Below are positions 37,255-46,652 of a DNA stretch of 46,652 nt, in pieces. Both the position numbers and the translations under genes were made by a program. Source of the stretch: Didymodactylos carnosus. Lineage: Eukaryota; Rotifera; Eurotatoria; Philodinida; Philodinidae. Below the pieces are notes generated by a model. That model did no database searches and was not told the DNA's origin. It saw only the letters and a program-made list of their open reading frames with translations. The number at the start of each line of letters is the position of its first letter. The first letter of the stretch is position 1. Location: the NCBI GenBank assembly GCA_905250885.1, contig CAJNOQ010000564.1:1-46652 (forward strand). Reading direction: 5' to 3'.

Positions 37255-38810
37255 CAAAATAACTCGAATACAGTGAGTTACTTCTAAGAAAATTCGAACA
37301 CAACGAAGAGATTCATTGTCTTCAAGATAACAGTACATGCATTGCCGAAGCAATCATAATCAGTCATTTACACTATTAACAAATATACATAGATAATAAA
37401 CAGATAACACTGGACTCGATGACCTGTGAAAGCACATCCCGGTTAAGGTATAACAATGATTCATTGATAACAGCAAAATCACATATATAGATAATGAAGT
37501 GAATAACACTACATCTGAGATCAGCTATGAAAGTAACATTGTGCTATAATGAACATTACGCCTGTATACTCAGATCAATTATCGTTTTGTTGAAAAATTG
37601 CTACGTTCCGATTTTCAATCAACCTACTTTCTGATGCTCCAGAAAGCCTGAAAAAGGGACATTCCCACATTCAACCACAGGACTCTGTACTCGCTTTTCA
37701 ACTTTTGACACAGTACTTCTAATTCTTGAGAAAATCGCTACAGAAAATGACACATTTCTAAGGATAAAGGAAAAGACACGCATGATTGCTATAATGCAGT
37801 ATGCTTCGCACCGCATTAAATATACCGCGTTTGTTTTTTCTTGCTCTTTACTATCTTATTTATATAGTTGGACAAACATCTTTACTGTTTTTCATCGTGA
37901 GATATTTAACTTATATAGAACTCCAATTAGTAACAGTAGAAAAAGTAAAACGAGTTTAATTTAGATTTCCATGACATAGAAAGTGTATGTTATTAAAAAT
38001 GTGTGAGTACTGATATACGACAATAGATACTAAATGCTGCTTATAACTTTTTTATCAATATTGAAAAATCTACTACTGAGCAAACACAATGTCTAACATA
38101 CTATAAATTTTGAGCAAACCTAGAATACTTTTCACTTGGTGTTATTGAGCATTATAGGCAGATCAACAACGAGAGTAATGTAGGGCTTCTTATTATTGAG
38201 AGGATGCTGATTCAATATAGTTCAAAAAGAGACGTAATACGAAAGGAAACATATGTAAAGCTGTTTGAGATCAGCTGTTTAAATAGCTGTTTTCGTGCTT
38301 CTAACTTTTCAAAGGTATTTTTTTCAGATTCAGTATTAAAAACTGAGTCTGATAATGATGCTTCATCGAGGACGTTATCGAAAACAATTGAAAAGCTTTG
38401 TCTATATCTGATGTTAGAATGATCTGATTCAGGGGTCATAATTATAAAGACTCTCGAGGCCGAAAGATATAAGTTTTCACGATATTTACACATCTTTTCA
38501 AGAAACAGACATCACTTTTTTTTGTTTTTATAATAAACTTCACTTCATTTCGGATTCATTTTCGTTTCTCTGACTTTTCTTTTTTTCAAAAATTCCAAAG
38601 AATCTTACAAAATTACTGAAAAGTATTGTATGCCATATCATGCATTTAGCAAAATGAAAACAGTGATAGAATTTTTTTTGTTGTATCTTGATGTCAACAA
38701 TTTTGGCAGCGTGTGTTATACTATATTGTATCAGGAAATCATCAATTTATCGATTAAAATATTAATCTCTTCCAGTTTACATTATTAATAGAAGTGTAGA
38801 ATATACCTAC
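37255..38810. other. intergenic interval
   Basis: No gene supported. The minus-strand frame at 38,212-38,493 (93 codons, with an acidic DEASLSDSVFNTESEK stretch) has slightly protein-like composition but overlaps a plus-strand frame of similar quality, and neither has splice context. Confidence 0.4.
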
Positions 38811-38811
38811 A

Positions 38812-39130
38812 CTGTAATGTTGGGAATTATTTATAGAAAATCCTCGGTGATTTTCAAAACGTCCATATATAAATTCTCTGAGGATTTTCAAGATTCTAGA
38901 AAATCGAATTTACAAGAAACTTGAAAATTCGATCTTGTATTTTCAGAATTCTGGAAACTCGAGATCGATTTTCTATAAATAATTCCCAAGATTTTTGAAA
39001 TTCGAAGACGATTTTCCAACATTCTAGAAATTCGATGTGGAATGTCAAGAATCTTGGAAATTATTTATAGAAAATCGATCGAATTTCTAGAATATTAGAA
39101 AATCGAAATTAGAATTAGATTAGAAAAAAA
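38812..39130. repeat. block of ATTCTAGAAAATCGAATT-type repeats with internal inversion
   Basis: GGGAATTATTTATAGAAAATC at 38,821-38,841 recurs inverted at about 38,968-38,988 and again in direct, slightly altered form at about 39,056-39,079. Between them are many variants of TTCTAGAAAATCGAA and TTTTCAAGATTCTAG. The left end is CACTGTAATG, like the CACTGT ends of two other elements here, but no matching right end was found. Probably a rearranged foldback element. Confidence 0.5.
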
Positions 39131-39964
39131 ATATTTTTGGAAATTCTACGGCGATTTTCTGAATAAAATGAAAGTTACTGAAAAATAATTGCAGAAGAAA
39201 ATATTTCGCCATTACCGAGGAGGAATTTTCTAGAAATTTTGTCAGAAAAGTTTTTCATTCTTACGAGCAGATTATATACCTCTGTTTATTAACTGTATTT
39301 CGATATCTTATCTCTTTGCTATCTTAGATTATACATCTAATATTTCATCATGTCTAGTTTTATTTTTTATAACTATGATTAAACACGCGTTGGTTTGTAT
39401 GGAAATGGTAGGAAGAGTTCACAGAAGTGTAGGGGATACTTTATATATTAGAATGTTTGCATTTGGATGGGAAAATTAGAATGTTTTTTGCACGGAAAGG
39501 ATGAACTATAGTAAGTAAAAAGAATAACATTAAGACTAGAAAAACTTTGATCTCCTTGCTGAAGATGGTTTAATTATTGTTTCTGAAAAACATAACCAGC
39601 GTCTTTTTCTCAAACTGTAACTTTTATTACAACTAGTGCTTAAAAAAATAAAGTTATATTTCCCTTCATAACAATGTGCCAGAATAAAAAAACTGAAAAA
39701 AATATGAAATTAGCTTTACAAATCACTGTAAAATGTGAGATCCAATCAATACCAAAAAGAATGGGTATATGTGACTTAGATTAAAGACAAATGTGTATAT
39801 ACAGACAAAAGTGCACGCATAAAAGACAGATCATTTCTTAAAATCATTAGTAACATGAGTGAAAAAATAAATGAGTGAGATAGAGAATATCAAACTATGG
39901 AATGAATAATGAGGAACTGTTATAAATTAATTCACCGTTTACCTATAAATTGTGTAAAAAATAT
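39131..39964. other. 3' flank of arfaptin
   Basis: About 830 bp without exons or clear repeats. Confidence 0.4.
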
Positions 39965-41648
39965 TTAATTTTGTTCTAAAAACGATTTTTTTCCATCAGT
40001 CTCCGTACTACCATTACCATCAGCTAATGTTATTTTTAAATTAAACTGTAATAGTGTCGATTCCAAAGCTTCTTGATTACCCGAGAAATATGATGCAATT
40101 GCATTATGGAATAATAATAATTGTTTTCTCATTACTTTGGTCTACAAACAAAAGAAACAAACAATAAAGAAGACAACAAAATAAGTGATGATTACCGAGC
40201 GTATTAAGAAAGAAACTGGTGAATTTACTTTCCTCTTTTCCGATGAGTTACAGCGGTTATTTTACAAAAATTATAAAATACGTTATGTCATACTCGATTT
40301 TCTTCTAAAAACTTGATTTTGATGCTAACATCTGATTTTAATTTTTCATATCGTTCTTTTTGAAGTTGATAATCGCTTTGTGTTTTGGACAACTCGTTTA
40401 TATTCGAATCTGTTCTACAGCTCTTTTGCAATGTTTCATAATCATTTCGATAGGCGTCATATTCGACTCTAGATAAGAAGAAGTTAAACTATGACATTAA
40501 GATCAACATTTCTCCAAAAGACACAAGAGTAATAGTGAAGTGTTTCTTGCTTATTTTCTCAAAAAAATTGCTTTTATTTTTTTGTCTAAATTATAAGTGA
40601 TTTTTGTTCCACTCAGCCAGAGATCAGTCGACTGAAAAGTCTTAGATGTTACCTTGTTGTTTCATAAAGTCGAATTGTATCCATCGTATCTTCCATTGTT
40701 TTCGTGCATAAAGTATTTAACGTTGAAATAAAATAATTTATAGCCGATAACACAGATTCACCATTTTTAGCTAATAAACGTTGAGTTTCAGCGTTGTAGC
40801 TAAATTCATCGGACAGGTCGACTGATCGCTGTTGAAGTTCACTAAATGTTTCATCTAAAGCAAGAGAATCGGAATGAAAAAAGTCTGTTGACTGTCTGTT
40901 TTTTTTTTATCACTTACTTAATGCCCTTTGTGTATACATCAGTTGTGCGAAATGATTTTGCCACGCTCTTGCTAAAATCAACATGTTTTCATAACGTCGT
41001 TTTGTCTCTTTCAATCGCTAAAGTAGGAAACACAAAAAAGTAATACAAAAATTATTGATATTGAATCATCTTACTTCAATTTGCATTTCTAGTTCTGTAT
41101 CAATCGTTTTTGTTGTTTTTCCAAATTTTTCTAACATTGATTGTTTTGTGTATTTATAAGTACTTAATCCCCATCGTCTAACTGATCCAATACGTGATAA
41201 TAGTTTTACGGTATCTGGTAATGAGACACGTCGATTAACAGGTGTTGATTTTGAGTTTGCGGTTGGAAAATTAGAGCCTTAATAAAATAAAAGAGTTGAA
41301 ATCTCGTCTAGAGAAATTAAACTGCCTTAACGTACTAGTACTTAAATCATTTGTCTTATGTAGATTTGATTGTGATTGTTCAGATTGTGTAACTTGTTGT
41401 TGAGCACCATAAAACACTGACGTATCACTTAAACTTACATAACTGTGTTTTGTTTGATTTAAATCTATACTGGTAAAGGTACCAGTTGATGTTGAAGAAG
41501 CATCTGGAACTATTGCGCTTAGATTATTGGTATCCTTCATATTATCGGGCGCTGGAACTGTTGCACTTGGATTATTAGTATCCTTTATATCATCGGGCGC
41601 TGGAACTGAGTTTTCATCGGCCGGAAGTGCAGTTGCAGAAGATGTCAT
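39965..41648 (-). CDS. ARFIP: arfaptin (BAR/AH-domain protein), six exons
   Basis: Minus-strand exons: 41648-41336, 41277-41075, 41017-40918, 40854-40653, 40468-40294, 40141-39965; all GT-AG, phases consistent, 389 aa (human ARFIP1 373, ARFIP2 341). Residues 1-104 are Ser/Thr/Pro-rich and probably disordered. The conserved part starts with an amphipathic segment and the family signature ([20 protein letters not shown]). The BAR/AH domain follows, about residues 155-375: [83 protein letters not shown] and [20 protein letters not shown]. Arfaptins dimerise into a crescent, bind GTP-loaded Arl1 and Arf/Rac and act at the trans-Golgi in carrier formation. One gene copy is seen here; whether it is ARFIP1 or ARFIP2 cannot be said. 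Odd point: a perfect-register 16-residue duplication at residues 16-47. Confidence 0.95.
41508..41603. repeat. 48-bp tandem duplication in the arfaptin first exon
   Basis: Two adjacent 48-base units encode [16 protein letters not shown] and [16 protein letters not shown]. The length is a multiple of three, so the frame is kept, and it lies in the variable N-terminal region. Confidence 0.85.
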
Positions 41649-42014
41649 ACTCTACAATAATGAAAACAAAATTATAGAGTTGCACATAACACAGCCATCT
41701 AAATCAAATGCACATGTGGTAGTATTAATTACTATCTCGATCAGTCAATAACCATCGACTTTTCGAAACAAAAAGTGTTTTTGTTTAAGGTAGATCTTAT
41801 ACTTTTGTCTAGTTTTTACGCCTTGGTCGACATGGTTGATGCAAAATTTTTTTCTCCATAAAACGAATCGTTCGTCTAGAATAGATCGTATTGGTTAGTG
41901 GAAATCATATAATTCTGTATGTTCGCAAATTTTGAAATGTGATAGACCAACTCAAGTTATTTTTGAACGTTTTATCTAAGTTATTTCATAAGAATAGACG
42001 ACGCATTACGTATT
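41649..42014. other. upstream region of arfaptin
   Basis: About 370 bp between the arfaptin start and the first foldback arm. The promoter must lie here or across the repeat. No specific element can be named. Confidence 0.4.
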
Positions 42015-43490
42015 CAATAATTGTGGGTTTTCTAAAGCACTTTTCAATTAAATTTTTATCTATATTAACTTGTGTTTAAAAATTTAATATTTAGCTTAAA
42101 AGATAGAGAATTTAATCCTCCAGAAAACTGTCAATTTTATTCTAAAATAAATTTTGAATCATCGCTGTGGAAATAAAAATACTAAAATGTTACGTTATGA
42201 AAATCGATCACCCATCTAATTGAAGTTCTTCTTAGCGTATCTGACTAAAGAAGATTTATTAATCAAAACACAATACACACATTAAATGCAGCGCGAAATT
42301 CTGTACAAAGTCCCATCCTTCATATAGCAAAGCAAAATTCTTCTAACGAGGAAACCACTTCAACTGTCCAATCACTTTTTTCATGAAACCTAGTAGACAA
42401 TAGGTGATCGAGTGTGCTGAATCCGAATATCATAGTGGTTTGGGCGTTTAGGCCTCCAGAGACCGGTTTTCTAGAGAACCAGTTTTCAGAAACTCTAAAA
42501 GATAACCAAAACCTTTCTTAATGAGACATAATTGTAGCCCGCAAATTTCTGGTTAAATGAGACATCTCCCAGCTCTACACGACCTTTCTTTGCAAAGTTA
42601 GAGAATTTATAAGAAGAGGCCTAAATGTTCATTGTCAGCTCGAGGCTACAGAAATAAGAAGTAATTTAGGGCTTTTCTTGTAAATTCTCTAACTTCGCAA
42701 AGAAAGGTCGTGTAGAGCTGGGAGATGTCTCATTTTAACCAGAAATTTGCGGACTACAATTATGCCTCATTACGAAAGGTTTTGGTTATCTTTTAGAGTT
42801 TACGAAAAACTGGCTCTCTAGAAAATCGGCCTCTGGAGGCTTAAAAGTCCAAACCATTATGATATTCGGATTCAGCACACTCGATCACCTATTGTCCACT
42901 AGGTTTCGTGAAAAAAGCGATTGGACAGTTGGAGTGGTTTCCTCGTAAGTCAAGGTAACTCTCGACAGAGTTTTTCACAAAAGGTTCAAAGGAGTTTAGG
43001 AAGATGCATCTTTAGTAGCATCTAACATTATTTTCCATTTTTAAAAATAAATTTATAATTTTATTTTTTGGTGTATGAGATATTGTAAAGTGAGAAATAT
43101 TGCATCTTCTGGTATAAAATACGTGGATTTAAATTTTGAGTTTGAAAGCAAAATACTGATAATATAGATTTTCTACATAAGTCAGTCAGTTTAGGGCTTT
43201 CTTTCTCACAAAAAAGAATAACCATTTTATACAAATAGTGTCAGATTGTACAGCATAAAATTCTTCATCTTTTGACGTTAAAATAATTATCTCAAAGTTG
43301 AATTCAGAGATCATGAACACGAATATTTTAATATCGTGAATATTCTGCTGAAATTTCGAAAATCATTTCAAAACAGAATCGACAGTTTCCTAGAGAATTA
43401 AATTCTCTATCTTTTGAGCTAAATATTAAAATTTTAAATACAAGTCAGTATGGATCAAAAATTTAATAGAACAGTACTTCAGCACTTCTT
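42015..43490. mobile_element. foldback element with about 165-bp imperfect inverted ends
   Basis: The left arm, about 42,015-42,180, contains AAGCACTTTTCAATTAAATT and later TTTAGCTTAAAAGATAGAGA. The right arm, about 43,325-43,490, is its inverse and contains TCTCTATCTTTTGAGCTAAA. The arms differ at perhaps one base in five. The interior holds another, more perfect inverted repeat and no long open frame. The arms are not centred on the inner repeat, so these may be two separate insertions, one inside the other. Confidence 0.55.
42346..42946. mobile_element. near-perfect 600-bp palindrome, arms about 270 bp
   Basis: Left arm 42,346-42,616 starts ACGAGGAAACCACTTCAACT. Right arm 42,672-42,946 ends in the inverse, with about nine bases in ten matching. 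Shared stretches include CACGACCTTTCTTTGC and the inverse of TCGATCACCTATTGTC. The loop is about 55 bases. No coding sequence. Transcribed, it would form a long hairpin RNA. Confidence 0.8.
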
Positions 43491-43654
43491 ACTCACCCTA
43501 TATAATTCACAGAAGTGTCCAGAAGGCTAGAAAAGCAGCGGACCAAGTGCAAGACTTATTACAGCATGGGAAGTTATTGGTCTCAATCGAGGCTCATCTG
43601 ATAACTTAACGGGAGTCAGTCATTCGAGGACCGTTAAAAAGATAACTTGAGTTC

Positions 43655-43740
43655 AGCGCCGTAGCCAGGGAGGGAGATTGGGGGGACCGATCCACCCCCT
43701 GGACTCTTGAAAAAATGATTTTTTCCACCGAATACTGTCA
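43655..43740. repeat. GCGCCGTAGCCAGG-type repeat remnant
   Basis: A G/C-rich island reading GCGCCGTAGCCAGGGAGGG, then GGGGGGACCGATCCACCCCC, in AT-rich surroundings. This resembles the end of a widespread transposon family I have seen in many invertebrate genomes, but I cannot assign it. The following bases to about 43,880 may belong to the same element. Confidence 0.4.
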
Positions 43741-44052
43741 GAAAAAGTTGCTAGTTGATAGGACTTCACGCTATCTCTGAACGCAAAAAAGTCGATTCCC
43801 CCCTTCGCAAAAATGACCTCAATATTTTCAAGATATCCTGGTATTTCTTAATCGGAAGTTAAGGACCACTTTTTGTCATGCCACTGGGTGATTCTCGACT
43901 GAAATTGATCTGACGGTCATTGATAAAACATGATTTCGTTCATGCATCTTTCGATGTTCAGCTTAACTTTTTTTGCAGAAGAGACTGTGTAGGGTGGGGT
44001 GATAGTAACTGCTCTATGATTGGTTGTCAAGTTCTTATGCAAATATTGCTCA

Positions 44053-44364
44053 CACTGTAAAATTTGACATCGGAGAACTGAGTGATTGTATCATACATTT
44101 TTCTGTATTGTACATCCAGAAAAGTGAATGACTTTTCTTTGTTTATGACTCGTCACCCACTTTACTAGATATCTCTTGGATGACAAGTCAACCACTTTTG
44201 TAGATAGTGCCACCTGTAAGAGTCTCTGACTTCTCATAAGGAAGATATCTGATAAAGTGGGTGATGGGTCATAAACAAAGAAAATTCATTCAGTTTTCTG
44301 GATGTACAATACAGAACAGTATATGGCATGGTCACTCATTCTTCCGATATCACATTTCACAGTG
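44053..44364. mobile_element. 312-bp palindromic MITE with CACTGT...ACAGTG ends
   Basis: The left arm starts CACTGTAAAATTTGACATCG and runs about 130 bases. The right arm is its inverse, ending GATATCACATTTCACAGTG. Shared internal strings include TCTGTATTGTACATCCAGAA and TTTCTTTGTTTATGAC. The centre is about 50 bases. It shares its terminal hexamer with the element at 17,706-18,002. No clear target duplication and no coding capacity. Confidence 0.8.
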
Positions 44365-45010
44365 TACTGATTACTTTTGATTTATGTTGTTTTTCAAAGA
44401 GATAAGCCGGTAGGTTCTTAAAAAGATAGCGGCCGTAGGCTGTCACAGTTGACAAAGGAACAGTAAATTCACTGGCAGAATACAGCACTTACAGATTTTT
44501 GGATATGAGCTTTACTTAAGTACTAGTTTAGACCTCGACTAATCAGATATATCACACATCAGATTGGCTCGAGTATCTCATATTGAGAACAGTTACTTCA
44601 TTGCAAGACTCATCTTCTTAAACTTAGCAATGGGCGATTCTACTGGAAATCTTCCACGTATCATGGCACCATGGTTTGCGGTGGTTACAACTTATTGGTT
44701 TTTCATTTTGCTGGTAAACTGACCGATTCGAAAAATTGAGTTTTCAAATAAAAGTTTTACTCAAAACTCAGCAACAATATGTGTATTCCATTCCCCCCAT
44801 AATTTTCTATCCGATGATGTGTGAACCAGCTCTTGATAATATGTGGTTCTCTCGTGACAAGTTCATCACCACCGGTATGCAGGGTGCTTCCATACAACTC
44901 CGCCCAGAACTACATGACCTCTGAGCCGCGAAGATTTCAATATCAGCATTGTTTAGAGCATAAAAATTTAGCCATAGAACATTAGGCTCGTTTTTCAAAA
45001 AAACATGTGG
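44365..45010. other. interval without a supported gene
   Basis: Overlapping 60-codon frames on both strands at 44,736-44,998 have no splice context. No gene is called. Confidence 0.4.
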
Positions 45011-45026
45011 AACATTATTTTCCAGA

Positions 45027-45196
45027 GGTCCAAAGTTTTAGGGGCACCCTTAGGATTTTCCTCTCAAAACCAATTAAAATCCTTGACTACCGTAGATGAA
45101 AATATAGAGGCACAAAAGCTGAGTAAAATGGCGAAAGAATTAGTCCGACAGTTATCGGCGTTTTTGAACAGTGATGAATTGGAAAGTTTGAGCTGA
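45027..45196 (+). pseudogene. possible isolated terminal exon
   Basis: After an acceptor-like TTATTTTCCAG the frame reads RSKVLGAPLGFSSQNQLKSL then KLSKMAKELVRQLSAFLNSD and stops after ELESLS. Composition is much more protein-like than the surrounding frames, with a predicted helix at the end. No upstream exon was found, and retrotransposon 3' sequence begins just after it. It may be the last exon of a lost or rearranged gene. I do not recognise the family. Confidence 0.3.
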
Positions 45197-45199
45197 GAC

Positions 45200-45752
45200 T
45201 AAGACTGTTTTATTCACGAAAAGTAAGAGTCATCGAAGGTCACTGACCTGTAATAAATGACTCAAGCCAAACAACATAAAAAGAGTAATAAAAAAGAACA
45301 AAATAAATAAGACAACTAAGGTTAGGATCAGAAGTAGTAAAAACAGAACAAAGCTTTGAAAAAAATAAAAAAAGAAGCAAAAAGGAACAATTATAAATTC
45401 TTAACTGAGCAATGTTTCACTAGAAGAGATACTGACATAAAGCTGTTTTGAAAGACGTTAAAGAAGAAAGACAAATAACTGACTCTGGGAGATTATTCCA
45501 GTCAGCAAAATAAAAAAGAGAAGAATGCACCGTTTGCGTAGAATAACCATTAACAGAAGATGGAATGCGAATATATTTAGAATGATGAAGACGTAAAGAT
45601 GAGTAGTGAGGACGATGAATAGTATAAAAAAGCGAAACAGGACTTAGACGATTATAAGTTTTGAAAAGTTGTAGAAGTCTAAAGTATTTACGACGAAGAG
45701 TGAGATTTGGAAGAGAAAGTTGACGCATAAGTAGAGAACTAGAAGAACGATA
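45200..45752 (-). mobile_element. 5'-truncated non-LTR retrotransposon (C-terminal end of ORF2 plus 3' end)
   Basis: The minus-strand open frame 45,728-45,420 reads MRQLSLPNLTLRRKYFRLLQ, LFKTYNRLSP, YIRIPSSVNGYSTQTVHSSL and FADWNNLPESVICLSSLTSF. This matches the short domain at the end of LINE reverse transcriptases of the jockey/CR1 kind: the arrangement LxxRRxxxRLxxLxK then a run ending WNxLPxxV. Four residues (RSSS...) can be added upstream before an in-frame TAA, so the copy is cut at its 5' side. The sequence at 45,200-45,419 is the likely 3' untranslated end, A/T-rich on the minus strand. No target duplication or poly-A tail was pinned down. The reverse transcriptase core and endonuclease are absent, so it is immobile. 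Confidence 0.7.
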
Positions 45753-45789
45753 TTAAAATTGCGAGCTCATACATCTCGAAATCAGCACG

Positions 45790-46365
45790 AAATTTTTTTC
45801 CCAATTGTTATCAAAATAGATAAAGTTCATCGAGTTTCCTCAAACAGGTTCTTTTATCGTTAGTCTTCTAATTTTAGCTGATTTTAATCATGATAAACTA
45901 AAACGAAATCGCTAAGAAAATTTCTGCTTTTCGTGCGCTAAAAGTATCGACAAGTGTGCCGATGATATACTTTTAGAAGCACACAAAAGCGTCCAGAAAT
46001 GTTACCACAGTGTGTCAAAACCACGCTTCATGAAAAAAATGGGAATCGCGAAATGCGTCAGTGACACGGTTAATGGATACCAACAGCACATAAAACGCAT
46101 ACTTTCGGTACACTTTTCCATGTCATTGGCACTATTTAAGTGTGCTTTTTCTAAAAGAATGCCTTTTCGAGACAGTGAAGTCTTATTTCAGGATATTCGA
46201 GAAATGTTTCATTGGTTCAAATTCCCGCAAACGGAAATTCGAGAAAAAAATCTCTATAAAAATATATTAAGAAATTTCCTTAGTGCTTTCTTTTTAGTTT
46301 ACTATTATGATTAAAATCAGCTAAAATAGGAAAACTAACGATAAAAGAAACTATTTGACCGCAAT
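45790..46365. mobile_element. foldback element with about 80-120 bp inverted ends
   Basis: The sequence 45,851-45,935 (TTTTATCGTTAGTCTTC, TTTTAGCTGATTTTAATCAT, then ATAAACTAAAACGAAATCGC) recurs inverted at about 46,265-46,350. The similarity thins outwards on both sides. The open frame at 46,012-46,314 (100 codons) lies between and partly within the arms. It has no recognisable domain, so I treat it as incidental. Confidence 0.6.
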
Positions 46366-46404
46366 AGTTAGTTAGAGCCGTTCACAGTGGGCAATTTTGA
46401 CTAC

Positions 46405-46652
46405 ACTCTAAAAAAAAAAGGTATTTTAAAAAACGTTTAAAGGGTATAACCATTTGAAACATATCATAACTGTTTGTCCGTTTCTATTTTGTGACCGAAA
46501 AACTGATTCTGGAGTTTTAAAATACGGTTAACCGCGTTTTAAAAAACCAATAAGGGTTTTTTCTCTCGTGGAAAACGTTGAAACGGTTATGATATGTTTC
46601 AAATGGTTATACCCTTTAAACGTTTTTTAAACACGGTTTAACCGTTTTGTAA
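46405..46652. mobile_element. palindromic MITE, cut by the window end
   Basis: Starts CACTCTAAAAAAAAAAGGTA. The 43 bases at 46,429-46,471, containing TTTAAAGGGTATAACCATTT, recur exactly inverted at 46,589-46,631. Further inverted pieces (CGGTTAACCGCG and the final GGTTTAACCGTTTTG) suggest the element continues past 46,652. No coding sequence. Confidence 0.7.

Noticed and set aside
38212-38493. Minus-strand 93-codon frame with an acidic stretch as a gene
   Set aside because: An overlapping plus-strand frame of equal quality exists, and there is no family resemblance or splice support.
46012-46314. 100-codon plus-strand open frame near the right end
   Set aside because: It lies between and within the arms of a foldback element and has no recognisable domain or splice context, so it is likely incidental.

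Overview
The window looks like nuclear DNA of a small, AT-rich invertebrate. Genes are split by short GT-AG introns, mostly 55-70 nt, and the recognisable products are animal housekeeping proteins. Intergenic DNA is full of short palindromic (foldback) repeats. A bdelloid rotifer would fit, but that is inference from gene style, not from a diagnostic sequence. There is no operon structure, CRISPR array or prokaryotic signal.

Layout. 1-120 is C/A low-complexity sequence, probably a contig-end artefact. About 121-15,400 is a 15-kb AT-rich stretch with homopolymers and microsatellites and no gene I can support. 15,621-16,419 (-) is a five-exon snRNP Sm D1 gene. 16,420-20,790 is non-coding and repeat-rich. 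20,790-22,505 (-) is a decayed UBE4-type (U-box E4) ubiquitin ligase pseudogene. 23,632-30,501 (+) is best read as one nine-exon gene for an unrecognised Gln/His/Pro/Tyr-rich protein of 532 aa; its 3.3-kb intron holds what looks like degraded coding sequence. 31,527-32,099 is a foldback element flanked by TA. 33,400-34,323 (-) is a small gene of unknown function whose 3' half is uncertain. 34,591-35,217 (-) is a single-exon PIGX homologue (GPI mannosyltransferase I subunit). 36,635-37,254 is a short element with terminal inverted repeats. 39,965-41,648 (-) is a complete six-exon arfaptin gene. From 42,015 to the end the sequence is a cluster of inverted-repeat elements plus a 5'-truncated non-LTR retrotransposon end.

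The recognisable genes belong to unrelated basic processes: splicing (Sm D1), GPI-anchor synthesis in the ER (PIGX), Golgi membrane curvature (arfaptin) and ubiquitin-chain assembly (UBE4, dead here). I see no pathway linking them. The items most worth following are the 532-aa protein gene with a decayed exon-like block in its intron, the UBE4 pseudogene, and the dense family of foldback elements in the last 5 kb.
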